Of a stretch of DNA of 64,000 nucleotides, positions 20,501 to 29,065 are shown in pieces. The position numbers and the translations under genes were made by a program. Every line of letters begins with the position of its first letter. Position 1 is the first letter of the stretch. The notes below the pieces were generated by a model. The model did not search any database. It saw only the letters and a program-made list of their open reading frames with translations, and was not told the origin of the DNA. Source of the DNA: Rhodanobacter glycinis (GTDB lineage: Bacteria > Pseudomonadota > Gammaproteobacteria > Xanthomonadales > Rhodanobacteraceae); contig NZ_RCZB01000001.1 in assembly GCF_006438785.1 (NCBI RefSeq), positions 1,623,912 through 1,687,911 on the forward strand. The letters are read 5' to 3'.

Positions 20501-21164
20501 CCATTATCTCTCCGGCCATCCCACCGACCCGTGGAAGGACGAGCTGGCGCAGCTGTCGACCTGCCCACTGGGCGAGATCGCCGATCGTTACCAGCCGCCG
20601 AAACCGCGCAAGAACGACAACGATGATGGCAACCGGTTCCGCCGTGGGCCGGACACGCCATGGACCGTCGCCGGCATGGTCACCGCCGTGCGCAAGCGCG
20701 GCGACAGCGACGCGTTCGTGCGGCTGGAGGACGGCAGCGGCATCATCGAGGTGAGCTTCTTCGGCGAGTTGTACCAGCAGATCGCCCCGCTGCTCACCCG
20801 TGACCAGATGCTGATCGTCGATGGCGGACTGCGCATCGACGATTTCTCCGGCGGCGGCTTCCAGCTGCGCGCGCGCAGCGCGATCTCGCTGGCCGACGCC
20901 TGCCGCAAGTACGCGCGCGTGCTGCAGCTGAAATTGAACGGTGTAGGTCCTGGCTTCATCGACCAGCTGCAACATGCCCTGGCCGGCTACCGTGGCGGCC
21001 GCGCCAGCGTGACCCTGCACGGCTATCGCAACCGCAACGCGCAGGCCGATATCGAACTCGGCGAAGCCTGGCGCGTCGATGCCATCCCCGAACTGCTGCG
21101 CGCCGTGCGCGGCCTGCCCGGCGTGCAGGCCGCGCGCCTGCGTATCGTCAAGCAGCAGGACTGA
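17592..21164 (+). CDS. dnaE: DNA polymerase III subunit alpha
   Basis: Replicative polymerase subunit. The N-terminal PHP domain starts THLHLHSEYSLVDS. The palm carries PDFDIDF at residues 396-402 with two catalytic aspartates, and GPGRGSGAGSLVAW lies before it. The helix-hairpin-helix region contains NKSHAAAYALVSYQTAWLK near residue 760, and an OB-fold (WTVAGMVTAVRKRGDSDAFVRL) lies near residue 1020. At 1190 residues it is full length. The Shine-Dalgarno at the ATG is weak. It follows the lipid A cluster, as in E. coli, but two unrelated genes intervene. Confidence 0.98.
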   Translation: MTVRYTHLHLHSEYSLVDSTIRIKALVAACVRDGIPAVALTDECNMFALVKFYKACSAAGIKPIGGCDLWISAPDDPRPWRLTLLCQNHDGYLNLSRLVSRAWQEGQHGGRALVEAGWLNADACGGLIALLGRESEVGRIAVNQGIEAALTKLRPLTRLFPGRLYLELTRCGRDGEENWNAVALTLSAELGLPVLASNDVRFLKQDDFGAHEARVCINQGRVLADPKRPRDYSDQQYLKTPDEMAALFADLPEALENSVELARRCNLELQFGKYYLPDFPVPAGHDLNSHIRELSRQGLRERLASAPLAAGHTLPDYEARLERELDVIVEMGFPGYFLIVADFINWGKQNGIPVGPGRGSGAGSLVAWALKITDLDPLQFNLLFERFLNPERVSMPDFDIDFCMDRRDEVIDYVSRKYGRDRVSQIITYGSMAAKAVLRDSGRVLSMPYGQVDRLAKMVPPRPLDLTLSDALGRSEKSKKETDRVVREFCEAYEHDEDARALIDLALKLENLTRNAGKHAGGVVIAPTPLTDFAPLYCEAGGGGVVTQYDKDDVEAVGLVKFDFLGLRTLTIIDWAVKAINVRRAKIGEAPLDISQLPLDDPKPYELLKKAQTVAVFQLESSGMQRMLKDAKPDRFEDIIALVALYRPGPMDLIPSFVARKHGREEVEYPDPRVEPILKETYGIMVYQEQVMQMAQIVGGYSLGGADLLRRAMGKKDAEKMAKERAKFREGAAKDGLAGSKADEIFDLMEKFAGYGFNKSHAAAYALVSYQTAWLKAHYPAEFMAATISADMDNTDKAVTFLDESRALGITVQPPDVNASDYMFVAVEPDTLSKPSRQGARTIQYGLGAIKGVGHGACEAIVAERAHGAYTDLADFCRRVDPTRLNRRVLEALILSGALDALAPNRASLMLQLPDAIKAAEQHLRDKQSGQNDMFGAAMGALTPVVHINLPTVPEWPLEQVLQGERDTLGHYLSGHPTDPWKDELAQLSTCPLGEIADRYQPPKPRKNDNDDGNRFRRGPDTPWTVAGMVTAVRKRGDSDAFVRLEDGSGIIEVSFFGELYQQIAPLLTRDQMLIVDGGLRIDDFSGGGFQLRARSAISLADACRKYARVLQLKLNGVGPGFIDQLQHALAGYRGGRASVTLHGYRNRNAQADIELGEAWRVDAIPELLRAVRGLPGVQAARLRIVKQQD

Positions 21165-21182
21165 GCAAGCCAGATGCACGTA

Positions 21183-21271
21183 CTTGTGGGAGCGGCTTCA
21201 GCCGCGATGCTTCTGGCCCTGCAGCTTGGGCAACATCGACCACATCGCGCCTGAAGCCACTCCCGCAAGCG
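21183..21271. repeat. Inverted pair of REP-like elements
   Basis: 21183-21210 contains TTGTGGGAG followed by a short hairpin (GCGGC-TTCA-GCCGC) and GATG. 21243-21269 is a diverged copy on the other strand (its complement reads TTGCGGGAG, GTGGC-TTCA-GGCGC, GATG). The two face each other 3' of dnaE and 3' of yajD, the position where REP and BIME elements usually sit. A third copy is at 29066. Confidence 0.8.
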
Positions 21272-21282
21272 CACCCACACCT

Positions 21283-21663
21283 CTACGCCTTCTTGCCCCG
21301 CTCCATCATCGCCTTCAGGTCAGCAAACGGATTGCCGGTGGCGGCCGGCGCATCCTCGACCTCCATCACCCCGCCACGCACGTGGTCGATGTGCCGCGAG
21401 TGCTCGTTGTCGTGGCAGTACACGCACAGCAACTCCCAGTTGCTGCCGTCGGGCGGGTTGAAGTCGTGATCGTGGTTGCGGTGATGCACGGTCAGCTCCT
21501 GCAGGTTCGTGCGGGTGAACTCGCGCGCGCAGCGGCCACATATCCACGGGTACATCTTCAGCGCCCGCTCGCGATAGCCCAGCTCGCGCTGCTCGGCGTT
21601 GCGTCGCGCCTCGGCCACGATGCGGTCGAGTTTGGCGTTGTCGATGGGTGGCTTGATCGGCAT
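21283..21663 (-). CDS. yajD: YajD-family HNH nuclease
   Basis: Small HNH endonuclease-fold protein of 126 residues. Zinc and metal motifs are visible: CGRCAREF, then ELTVHHRNHDHDFNPPDGSNWELLCVYCHDNEH, ending NPFADLKAMMERGKK, which closely resembles E. coli YajD throughout. The frame is open further upstream, but the ATG at 21663 matches the family start. Its biological role is not established. It is divergent from accA and faces the 3' end of dnaE across a REP pair. Confidence 0.9.
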   Translation of the reverse strand: MPIKPPIDNAKLDRIVAEARRNAEQRELGYRERALKMYPWICGRCAREFTRTNLQELTVHHRNHDHDFNPPDGSNWELLCVYCHDNEHSRHIDHVRGGVMEVEDAPAATGNPFADLKAMMERGKKA

Positions 21664-21783
21664 GGTCGGACCCGTGTGGAGGCTTGATGGAGCGGACGAT
21701 AACGCAATCCGGCGCCGCATGGCGGGCGTCGGCGAACCCGCCACAGCCATACGGCGGCGTTCTCGCGTTTTCCTGCGGGACGG

Positions 21784-21789
21784 TATACT
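21784..21789 (+). promoter_or_regulatory. Possible -10 box of accA
   Basis: TATACT lies 30 bases before the accA start in the yajD-accA divergent region; the best -35 candidate (TTCTCG, 18 bases upstream) is poor. Confidence 0.4.
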
Positions 21790-21819
21790 GACCCGCTTCT
21801 GTGCCACGAAATGCAACGA

Positions 21820-22776
21820 ATGAACCCCAACTTCCTCGATTTCGAACAACCCATTGCCGAACTGGACGCGAAGATCGAAGAGCTTCGCCATGCCAGCAGT
21901 GGCCAGGCGTTCAATATCGACGAGGAAGTCGGCCGCCTGCGCGAGAAGCTGAAGCTCAAGACCAACGAGATCTTCCGCAACCTCAACTCATGGCAGACCA
22001 CCCAGCTCTCGCGCCATCCGGCGCGGCCGTACACGCTCGACTACATCGGTGTGATCTGCGAGGAGTTCCACGAACTGGCCGGCGACCGCATGTACGCCGA
22101 GGACGCCGCCATCGTCGGCGGCCTTGGCCGCATCAACGGCCGGTCGGTGGTGATCATCGGCCACCAGAAGGGTCGCGACACCAAGACCAAGGTGCGCCGC
22201 AACTTCGGCATGCCGCGCCCCGAGGGTTACCGCAAGGCGTTGCGCCTGATGAAGATGGCCGAACGCTTCGGCCTGCCGCTGCTGACCCTGATCGATACCC
22301 CCGGAGCCTATCCCGGCGTGGGCGCCGAGGAGCGCGGCCAGAGCGAGGCGATCGCCCGCAACCTGCTGGAAATGGCCGAGCTGAAGGTGCCGATCATCTG
22401 CACCGTGATCGGCGAAGGCGGCTCCGGCGGCGCGCTGGCGATCGGCGTCGGCGACCGCACGCTGATGCTGCAGTACTCGACCTATTCGGTGATCTCGCCG
22501 GAAGGCTGCGCCTCGATCCTGTGGAAGAGCCCGGACAAGGTGAAGGATGCCGCAGAAGCACTCGGCATGACCGCCCCACGCCTGCTGGAACTGGGCCTGA
22601 TCGACAAGCTGGTGCGCGAGCCGCTCGGCGGCGCCCACCGCAACCCACGCTCGATGGCGGTGCGCCTGAAAGCCGTGCTGTTGAAGCAGCTCGACGAACT
22701 CGAAGCCATGCCGCTGCCTGACCTGCTCGAGCAGCGCTACAAGCGCCTGCGCAGCTACGGCGCGTATCAGGAATAA
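21820..22776 (+). CDS. accA: Acetyl-CoA carboxylase carboxyltransferase subunit alpha
   Basis: With AccD forms the carboxyltransferase that makes malonyl-CoA for fatty acid synthesis. The N-terminal [18 protein letters not shown], the crotonase-fold blocks [34 protein letters not shown] and [15 protein letters not shown], and [12 protein letters not shown] are all present. The ATG at 21820 gives 318 residues, essentially the E. coli length; an in-frame ATG at 21811 would add three. Position after dnaE is conserved in gammaproteobacteria. Confidence 0.97.
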   Translation: MNPNFLDFEQPIAELDAKIEELRHASSGQAFNIDEEVGRLREKLKLKTNEIFRNLNSWQTTQLSRHPARPYTLDYIGVICEEFHELAGDRMYAEDAAIVGGLGRINGRSVVIIGHQKGRDTKTKVRRNFGMPRPEGYRKALRLMKMAERFGLPLLTLIDTPGAYPGVGAEERGQSEAIARNLLEMAELKVPIICTVIGEGGSGGALAIGVGDRTLMLQYSTYSVISPEGCASILWKSPDKVKDAAEALGMTAPRLLELGLIDKLVREPLGGAHRNPRSMAVRLKAVLLKQLDELEAMPLPDLLEQRYKRLRSYGAYQE

Positions 22777-22854
22777 CGGCCTGGTTCTGTAGGAGCCCCA
22801 ACCGGCTTTCGCTCAGCGCTACCATCGATCCATCCTCATCGACGGATCATCGCC

Positions 22855-23595
22855 ATGGCCCACGACACCACCAAGCTCGCCGTACTGATCGACGCCGACA
22901 ACGCGCGGCCTGCGATCGTCGAAGGCCTGCTTGCCGAGATCGCCAAATACGGCACGGCGCACGTCAAGCGCATCTACGGCGACTGGACCAAGCCCGACCT
23001 CAATGGCTGGAAGGAAGTGCTGCTGCGTCATTCGATCCAGCCGATCCAGCAGTTCCGCTACACCGTCGGCAAGAACGCCACCGACTCGGCCATGATCATC
23101 GACGCGATGGATCTGCTCTACGCCGAGCGCTTCGACGGTTTCTGCATCGTCTCCAGCGATAGCGACTTCACCCGGCTCGCCTCGCGCATCCGCGAATCGG
23201 GGCGCATCGTCTACGGCTTCGGCGAGCGCAAGACGCCCGAGCCGTTCCGCACCGCCTGCGACAAGTTCATCTATACCGAGGTGCTCGCCGGTTCGACGGA
23301 GACCGCCACCGAGGCCGCGCCGAAGCAACGCTCGGCGAAGGAGCTGCGCGGCGACACCCACCTGATGAATCTCCTGCGCGGCGCGATCGAAGCCGCTTCG
23401 GACGACACCGGCTGGGCCGGGCTGGGCGCGATCGGCAGCATCATCAACAAGCAGTCGCCCGACTTCGACTCGCGCAACTACGGCTACGCCAAGCTCAGCG
23501 GGCTGATCAAGGGCATCGGCCTGTTCGATACCGAGGAACGTCACATCGGCAACGGCAAGCACATCTACGTGCGGCCCCGCGTCCCAAAGAAATGA
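22855..23595 (+). CDS. NYN domain protein with C-terminal LOTUS/OST-HTH domain
   Basis: Predicted RNA-binding nuclease. Residues 1-140 form a NYN (PIN-like, LabA/DUF88) domain with acidic residues in VLIDADNA (D13, D15), TDSAM (D77) and SSDSDF (D102, D104). The C-terminal third, from about residue 165 (DTHLMNLLRGAIEAASDD onward), has the pattern of an OST-HTH/LOTUS RNA-binding domain. The two domains co-occur in many bacterial proteins of unknown substrate. It stands between accA and tilS with no clear link to either. Confidence 0.85.
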   Translation: MAHDTTKLAVLIDADNARPAIVEGLLAEIAKYGTAHVKRIYGDWTKPDLNGWKEVLLRHSIQPIQQFRYTVGKNATDSAMIIDAMDLLYAERFDGFCIVSSDSDFTRLASRIRESGRIVYGFGERKTPEPFRTACDKFIYTEVLAGSTETATEAAPKQRSAKELRGDTHLMNLLRGAIEAASDDTGWAGLGAIGSIINKQSPDFDSRNYGYAKLSGLIKGIGLFDTEERHIGNGKHIYVRPRVPKK

Positions 23596-23605
23596 GCGAT
23601 TCGAA

Positions 23606-24907
23606 ATGAGCGATCCGCTGCAACAGCATCTGCTCGCCGCCCTGGCGGTGGCAGCACCGGCCGCGCTGTGCGTGGCCTTCAGCGGCGGGCCCGACTCCAG
23701 CGCCCTGCTGCACGTGCTGGCGCAACTGCCACAGGCGCGCGCGCGGGGTTTGCGTGCGCTGCATGTCGATCACGCGCTGCACCCCGCCAGCACACAGTGG
23801 GCCGAACACTGCCAGCGCTTCTGCGCCGCACTGGCGCTGCCCTGCGATGTGCTGCGCGTGCAGGTCGACTCCAGCAAGGGCACCGGGCTGGAAGCCGCTG
23901 CGCGCGAGGCACGTTACGCTGCGCTGGCTTCGCAACTGCATGACGGCGAATGCCTGCTGCTCGGCCATCACCGTGACGACCAGGCCGAGACCGTGCTGCT
24001 GAAACTGTTACGCGGCGCCGGGCCCGACGCGCTGGGCGGCATGCATGCGCTGCGTCCGTTCGGCAACGGCCAGCTGTGGCGGCCCGTACTGGGATGTTCG
24101 CGACAGCAGCTGCGTGACTATGTCCATGCGCATCAGCTGGACGTCATCGACGATCCGTCCAACGCCGATACCCGGCTGGCGCGCAACCATCTGCGTCGCG
24201 AGATCCTGCCGCGGCTATTGCAGCACTGGCCGCAGGCGGTGGATTCGATCCTGCACAGCGCTGCACTCAGCCGCGCCGCGGCCGAAGCATTGCGGGTGCC
24301 GTGGATGGCCGCACTGGATGCCTTGCACAACCCGACTACCGGCAGCCTGGATGCAGCCGGCTGGCTCGCGTTGAACCCCGCACTGCGCGAGCCGTTGCTC
24401 GACCATTGGTTGCATGCCCGCGGTCTACCCGCACCCACCACCGCCCAGCGACGCCAGATCGAGTTTCAGTGCAGCGCCCGCGCCGGCCGGTTGCCGTGCA
24501 TCCGCTGGGCCGGTGCCGAACTGCATATCTGGAAGGGCCGCCTGTGGGCGCTGCCGCCCGAACGCGTCATCGACCCGGATTGGGCGCGGTCGTGGCAGGG
24601 TGAGCCGCTGGTGCTGCCCGATGGCGGCACGTTGGCGCTGGCCGATGTCGGCGCCCATCTTGCCACGCCGCTGAGCGTGCGCCTGCGCCGCGGTGGCGAG
24701 CGCCTCAAGCCGGCCGGCGATGCACATACGCGCGAACTTCGCGACCTGTTTCAGCATGCGCTGCTGCCACCATGGCGGCGCGCGGCCTGCCCCCTGCTGT
24801 ACGCAGGCGACGAGTTGGTCGCGGTGGCCGATCGCTGGATCACCGAGCGTGGCATGGCGTTTTTCGAGCAGGCCGGCGCCCGCCCCAGCTGGCAACCGGC
24901 GCGCTGA
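23606..24907 (+). CDS. tilS: tRNA(Ile)-lysidine synthetase
   Basis: Modifies C34 of the CAU-anticodon tRNA-Ile to lysidine so that it reads AUA. The PP-loop SGGPDS is at residues 26-31 and the LLGHHRDDQAETVLLKLLRGAG block near residue 115, followed by DPSNADTRLARNHLRREI and a TilS C-terminal domain (RLRRGGERLKPAGDAHTRELRDLFQ). It has 433 residues. The start lies within a 14-bp tandem duplication whose first copy holds the stop of the preceding gene; the Shine-Dalgarno is weak, suggesting coupling. Confidence 0.96.
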   Translation: MSDPLQQHLLAALAVAAPAALCVAFSGGPDSSALLHVLAQLPQARARGLRALHVDHALHPASTQWAEHCQRFCAALALPCDVLRVQVDSSKGTGLEAAAREARYAALASQLHDGECLLLGHHRDDQAETVLLKLLRGAGPDALGGMHALRPFGNGQLWRPVLGCSRQQLRDYVHAHQLDVIDDPSNADTRLARNHLRREILPRLLQHWPQAVDSILHSAALSRAAAEALRVPWMAALDALHNPTTGSLDAAGWLALNPALREPLLDHWLHARGLPAPTTAQRRQIEFQCSARAGRLPCIRWAGAELHIWKGRLWALPPERVIDPDWARSWQGEPLVLPDGGTLALADVGAHLATPLSVRLRRGGERLKPAGDAHTRELRDLFQHALLPPWRRAACPLLYAGDELVAVADRWITERGMAFFEQAGARPSWQPAR

Positions 24908-24981
24908 TCCGGATCACGCAAATCGCTTTTCCGCCTCGCGCAGATTGATTCCCGGCGGCCGCTGCGTTAGCGTTGCGGGCC

Positions 24982-25239
24982 ATGGCCAAGACCGCTCCCG
25001 CTACCAGCAAGACCCCGCCCATCGTCGACTTCGAACACTCCCTCGACGAACTGGAACAACTGGTCGCAAAGATGGAAGGTGGCGAGCTGAGCCTCGACGA
25101 ATCACTGGCCTCGTTCGAGCGCGGCATCGGCCTGTTTCGTCATTGCCAGCAGTCGCTGGAGCAGGCCGAACTGCGCGTGCGCCTGCTGCTTGATCCCGAT
25201 GCCCCCGACAGCGCCCAACCGTTTGAACCCGAACTCTGA
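24982..25239 (+). CDS. xseB: Exodeoxyribonuclease VII small subunit
   Basis: Small subunit of the single-strand exonuclease XseAB. The 85-residue protein shows the conserved [32 protein letters not shown] core and a C-terminal helix with [14 protein letters not shown]. The ATG at 24982 is preferred over an upstream TTG at 24973. It precedes ispA, the usual gammaproteobacterial order; xseA is not in the window. Confidence 0.95.
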   Translation: MAKTAPATSKTPPIVDFEHSLDELEQLVAKMEGGELSLDESLASFERGIGLFRHCQQSLEQAELRVRLLLDPDAPDSAQPFEPEL

Positions 25240-26122
25240 GCTCGGCCCCGTATTGCAGGCATTGATCCGCCGTGCCGAGCAGGCACTCGATCGCAGCCTG
25301 CCGCCGGCCGAACACTCCCCCGCCGAACTGCACCGCGCGATGCGCTACGCCGTGCTCGGCGGTGGCAAGCGGCTGCGCCCGCTGCTGGTCTATGCCGCCG
25401 CGCACGCCCTCGGCGAGGATGGCCCGCAGCTGGACACGGCAGCCTGTGCGGTGGAACTGATCCACGCTTATTCGCTGGTGCACGACGACCTGCCTGCGAT
25501 GGACGACGACGCACTGCGCCGCGGCCGACCGACCTGCCACATCGTGTTCGGCGAGGCGATGGCGATCCTCGCCGGCGATGCGCTGCAGGCGCTGGCGTTC
25601 GAGATCCTGGCCGACGACCTGGTGTGTCGCACGGATCCGGCTACCAGCATGACCATGCTGCGCGCCCTCGGCCGCGCCTGCGGTGCCGAGGGCATGGCCG
25701 GTGGCCAGGCACTCGACCTGGCCGCGGTCGGCCACCTGCTCACGCTGGCCGAACTGGAACACATGCACGCGTGCAAGACCGGCGCGCTGATCCGCGCATC
25801 GGTGCAACTGGGCGCCCTCGCCGCTGGTGCCGACACCGCCACACTGCAGGCGCTGGACAGTTACGCCCACGCCGTCGGCCTGGCGTTCCAGGTGCGTGAC
25901 GACATCCTCGACGTGGAAGGCGAATCGGTGGTGATCGGCAAGACCGCCGGCAAGGACGCTGCCGCCGACAAGCCCACCTTTCCCTCGATCATCGGCCTCG
26001 ACGCCTCGCGCGCACGGCTGGTGGAACTGACCGACAGCGCTCTTGCAGCCGTCGCGCCGCTGGGCGAACGCACCGAGCTGCTGCGCGAGCTGGCGTACTA
26101 CGCCGCCCATCGCAAGTATTGA
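25199..26122 (+). CDS. ispA: Farnesyl diphosphate synthase (geranyltranstransferase)
   Basis: Condenses isopentenyl diphosphate with dimethylallyl and geranyl diphosphates to give farnesyl diphosphate, the substrate of UppS. Both aspartate-rich motifs are present: [10 protein letters not shown] (residues 95-104) with RRGRP, and [12 protein letters not shown]. The GGGKRLRP block is at residues 54-61. The ATG at 25199 lies 41 bases inside xseB and gives 307 residues; the start is not certain. dxs, which often follows, is not here; a terminator is. Confidence 0.95.
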   Translation: MPPTAPNRLNPNSELGPVLQALIRRAEQALDRSLPPAEHSPAELHRAMRYAVLGGGKRLRPLLVYAAAHALGEDGPQLDTAACAVELIHAYSLVHDDLPAMDDDALRRGRPTCHIVFGEAMAILAGDALQALAFEILADDLVCRTDPATSMTMLRALGRACGAEGMAGGQALDLAAVGHLLTLAELEHMHACKTGALIRASVQLGALAAGADTATLQALDSYAHAVGLAFQVRDDILDVEGESVVIGKTAGKDAAADKPTFPSIIGLDASRARLVELTDSALAAVAPLGERTELLRELAYYAAHRKY

Positions 26123-26142
26123 GTGGATCGCAGGCCACGAAA

Positions 26143-26170
26143 AAGGGCGGCTTGCGCCGCCCTTGTTTGT
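26143..26170. terminator. Bidirectional terminator between ispA and the DUF4870 gene
   Basis: A 9-bp stem (26143-26151 with 26156-26164) around a TTGC loop. It is followed by GTTTGTTG on the plus strand and, read leftward, by a run of five T. It serves ispA and the convergent membrane protein gene. Confidence 0.85.
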
Positions 26171-26188
26171 TGACACATCGCGCCAGAC

Positions 26189-26587
26189 TCAGCTGACCAG
26201 TCGCAGCGTGAACGGATAGCGGTAGGCAGTACCCTCATTGGCCTTGATCGTGCCGATGATCACGAACACCAGCCACGCAATCGCCAGCGCCGCCAACAGC
26301 ACGAACCCGATCAGCACGAAGATCAGAATCCAGCAGATGATCGCGGCGATGGCCACGGTGATGTTGAAGTTCAGCGCTTCCCTGCCCTGGTCGTTGACGA
26401 ACGGCATGGTGTCTTTCTTGATCAGCCAGATCACCAGCGGCCCGATGATGCTGCCCAGCGGAATGATCACGCCGGCCAGTGCCGACAGATGCGCAAACAT
26501 CGCCCACTGGCGCTCTTCGGCGGAAGGGGCCCCGACCAGCGGCTCGCTCGGCGGGGGCGGAATGACGGACTCGGGTGGAACGCTCAT
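26189..26587 (-). CDS. DUF4870 domain membrane protein
   Basis: A 132-residue protein with a proline-rich cytoplasmic N-terminus (PPPPSEPLVG), then the DUF4870 pattern EERQWAMFAHLSALAGVIIP and about three hydrophobic membrane segments; the motif DQGREALNFNI between segments is typical of the family. Function unknown. The ATG at 26587 has AAGGAG six bases upstream. An extended -10 like element (complement of ATGCTAGCA near 26661) may drive it. Convergent with ispA, with pmbA upstream on the same strand. Confidence 0.85.
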   Translation of the reverse strand: MSVPPESVIPPPPSEPLVGAPSAEERQWAMFAHLSALAGVIIPLGSIIGPLVIWLIKKDTMPFVNDQGREALNFNITVAIAAIICWILIFVLIGFVLLAALAIAWLVFVIIGTIKANEGTAYRYPFTLRLVS

Positions 26588-26724
26588 GCGCATCTCCTTG
26601 AAGTCAAAAACTTGCGTCGACAGATCGCCGATGGACGGCCGGCCCATGACCGGTGGGTGGATGCTAGCAAGCCTTGAGCGGCTTTGCCGAGTGAACTTGC
26701 GACAGGGGTGAAAACTTGCGCCGG

Positions 26725-28107
26725 CTACTCGCCTGCCACCGTCAGCCGCTCCAGCAGGATCGAGCCGCACAGGATGTGCGAGCGCGTGTCCACATCGGTA
26801 CCCACCGCCACAATGCCGGCAAACATGTCGCGCAGGTTGGCCGCGATGGTGATGCCTTCCACCGGGTAGGCGATCTGACCGTTCTCGACCCAGAACCCGG
26901 CCGCACCGCGCGAATAATCGCCGGTGATAGTGGACACGCCCTGCCCCATCACCTCGGTCACCAGCAGGCCGGTGCCCATGCGTTTCAGCAGGCCGTTGAA
27001 GTCGTCCAGCGCGTGCCCGGCGCTGCCCGGCTCCACGATCAGATTGTGGATGCCGCCGGCGTTGCCGGTGGATTCCAGCCCCAGCTTGCGCGCCGAATAG
27101 CTGCCCAGCACGTAGCGCGCCAGCACGCCGCCCTCGATCAGGGCGCTGTCGCGCGTAGCCACGCCTTCGGCATCGAAGTTGCCCGAGCCCTGGCCACGTG
27201 CCAGATGCGGACGTTCGTTGATGTTGAGCCACGGCGGCATCACCGGCTTGCCGATGTGATCGAGCAGGAAGCTGGCCTGGCGATACAGTGCACCGCCACT
27301 CACCGCACCGAGCAGATGACCGATCAGCCCGCGCGCCAGCTCCGGCACGAACAGCACCGGGCATTGCCGCGTCGACAGGCTGCGTGCGCCCATCCGCGCC
27401 AGCGTGCGCTCGGCAGCCTTGTCGCCGAGCGCCTTCGCGCTCATGAAATCGCCCGCGGCACGCACGCTGTCGTACCAGTAATCGCGCTGCATGCCGTCTT
27501 CGTCGCCAGCGATCAGCGCCAGCGACAACGAATGGCGCGTGCCGCGCTCGCGCCCGATGAAGCCGTGCGAGTTCGCATACACCGACAGCCCCCGCCCGGC
27601 CTGCACGCTGGCGCCGTCGGAATTGCTGATGCCCGCATGCGCGCGCCCGGCGTCCTCGATCTCGATGCCCAGCTCGATCGCGCGGGTGGTGTCGATATCC
27701 CACGGATGCCACAGGTCGAGGTCGGGAAACGACGTGGCCATGCGCGCCGCATCGGCCAGGCCCGCCGCCGGATCGGCCTCGGTAAATCGCGCGATCGCGC
27801 AGGCCTGGTCCAGCGTGGCCTGGATCGAATCCGGGTGCAGGTCGGCGGTGCTGGCCGAGCCCTTGCGCTGGCCGAAATACACGGTGAGCCCGAAACCGCG
27901 GTCGCGCGTGTGCTCGACCGTCTCCACCTCGCCCAGGCGCACGTTCACGCTGAGCCCGGTGTCGATGCTGGCGGCCACCTCGGCCTGGCTGGCACCGGCG
28001 GCGCGGGCGCGACGGATCACATCCTCGGCCAGCTCCGCCAGTCGGTCGAGTTCCTGCTCGCTACGATCCGGCATGCCGCGGTTCTGGCTGATGGCAACTT
28101 CGCTCAC
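26725..28107 (-). CDS. pmbA: Metalloprotease-associated protein PmbA (TldE)
   Basis: Partner of TldD in the TldD/TldE heterodimeric protease that matures microcin B17 and degrades unfolded peptides such as CcdA. The frame shows N-terminal ASIDTGLSVNVRLGEVETVEHTRDRGFGLTVYFG and C-terminal STGNAGGIHNLIVEPGS and GDYSRGAAGFWVENGQIAYPVEGITIAANL, all family hallmarks. PmbA lacks the HExxxH motif held by TldD. A GTG at 28107 with AGGA nine bases upstream gives 460 residues. tldD lies about 7.7 kb away beyond an apparent insertion. Confidence 0.95.
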   Translation of the reverse strand: MSEVAISQNRGMPDRSEQELDRLAELAEDVIRRARAAGASQAEVAASIDTGLSVNVRLGEVETVEHTRDRGFGLTVYFGQRKGSASTADLHPDSIQATLDQACAIARFTEADPAAGLADAARMATSFPDLDLWHPWDIDTTRAIELGIEIEDAGRAHAGISNSDGASVQAGRGLSVYANSHGFIGRERGTRHSLSLALIAGDEDGMQRDYWYDSVRAAGDFMSAKALGDKAAERTLARMGARSLSTRQCPVLFVPELARGLIGHLLGAVSGGALYRQASFLLDHIGKPVMPPWLNINERPHLARGQGSGNFDAEGVATRDSALIEGGVLARYVLGSYSARKLGLESTGNAGGIHNLIVEPGSAGHALDDFNGLLKRMGTGLLVTEVMGQGVSTITGDYSRGAAGFWVENGQIAYPVEGITIAANLRDMFAGIVAVGTDVDTRSHILCGSILLERLTVAGE

Positions 28108-28222
28108 GTTGGGCTTTCCTGGGGGTTTGACGTACAGAACGGGTAGAATAAGCGGTTCGCGACCGCTGGTTCTCCGAAATGGGGTCGCGGCGACGAAATG
28201 AAAAGAGCTGCGGAGAACGCCC

Positions 28223-28465
28223 ATGCAACCCACCGCCGGCATCTATCGTCACTACAAGGGTCAGCGCTACCGCGTGCTGGGCACCGCACATCACAGCGAA
28301 ACGCTGGAGCCGCTGGTGGTCTACCAAGCGCTCTACGGTGAACATGGGCTGTGGGTGCGCCCCGCCGCGATGTTCTGCGAAACCATCGAGCTTGATGGCG
28401 AACCGATCGCCCGCTTCGCTCTGGAGCAGGCCGAAGCAACCAGCGACGACGACACGCACAGCTGA
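28223..28465 (+). CDS. DUF1653 domain protein
   Basis: An 80-residue protein of the DUF1653 family, recognised by GIYRHYKGQRYRVLGTAHHSETLEPLVVYQALYG and LWVRPAAMFCETI. Small cytoplasmic beta-rich protein of unknown function. GGAG lies upstream of the ATG. It sits between pmbA (divergent) and darP, whose GTG starts 28 bases after its stop, so the two likely form an operon. Confidence 0.85.
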   Translation: MQPTAGIYRHYKGQRYRVLGTAHHSETLEPLVVYQALYGEHGLWVRPAAMFCETIELDGEPIARFALEQAEATSDDDTHS

Positions 28466-28493
28466 TCCACATCCCCTTATTGGAATTGAAACC

Positions 28494-29048
28494 GTGAGCC
28501 CGAGCCGCAGCCGCAATCAGCACGAACTCGACGAAGAGGATTACGGTCCCAGCCGCACCCAGCAGCGCCGCGAGGCACTCGCCGTGCTGGTACTGGCGCA
28601 ACAGCTGGTCGACCTGCAACCGAGCCGGCTGGCCAAGCTTGCGCTGCCGGACGACGTGCGCCACGAAATCGACGTCACCCGTCGCACCCCTTCTCACGGC
28701 GCGAAGAAACGCCAACTCGCCTTCCTCGCCAAGGTCATGCGTCGCTACGGTGACGATGACTTCGCCGCTGTGCGTGCCGAACTCGGCGAGAACCGCGAGA
28801 AGCAGCGTCAGGAAAACGCCGCAATGCATCGCCTCGAAGCAATGCGCGATCGCTTGATCGCCGAGGACGAGGGCGCGTTGTCCGAATTGATCGCCGAGCA
28901 TCCGCAGGTCGATCGTCAGCATCTGCGGTCGCTGGTGCGGCAGGCGCGCATCGAGAAGGAAGTCCCGAACAAACCGCCGAGAGCGTATCGGGAGATTTTT
29001 CAGTTGTTGAAGGATCTGGCCAAGGCGGACGATTCGGCCGAGGGCTGA
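28494..29048 (+). CDS. darP: Ribosome-associated protein DarP (YjgA, DUF615)
   Basis: Binds the large-subunit precursor and promotes 50S assembly around the peptidyl transferase centre. The N-terminal PSRTQQRREA motif, then LPDDVRHEIDVTRRTPSHGAKKRQLAFLAKVMR and the C-terminal LRSLVRQARIEKEVPNKPPRAYREIFQLLK identify the family. A GTG start at 28494 gives 184 residues. The association of this gene with pmbA is conserved widely in gammaproteobacteria. Confidence 0.93.
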   Translation: MSPSRSRNQHELDEEDYGPSRTQQRREALAVLVLAQQLVDLQPSRLAKLALPDDVRHEIDVTRRTPSHGAKKRQLAFLAKVMRRYGDDDFAAVRAELGENREKQRQENAAMHRLEAMRDRLIAEDEGALSELIAEHPQVDRQHLRSLVRQARIEKEVPNKPPRAYREIFQLLKDLAKADDSAEG

Positions 29049-29065
29049 GTGATCCGCGACACGCG

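Noticed and set aside
18738..21179. An 813-codon open frame antisense to dnaE, and similar long antisense frames at 37637-39292, 41045-43015 and 10282-12048
   Set aside because: They lie opposite well-identified genes, have compositions typical of antisense frames in GC-rich DNA (rich in His, Gln, Arg, Gly, Val), lack ribosome binding sites and match no family I know.
22788..22815. TGTAGGAGCC and GGCTTTCGC after accA as a fourth REP copy
   Set aside because: Only the first few bases resemble the repeat, and the hairpin is not preserved.
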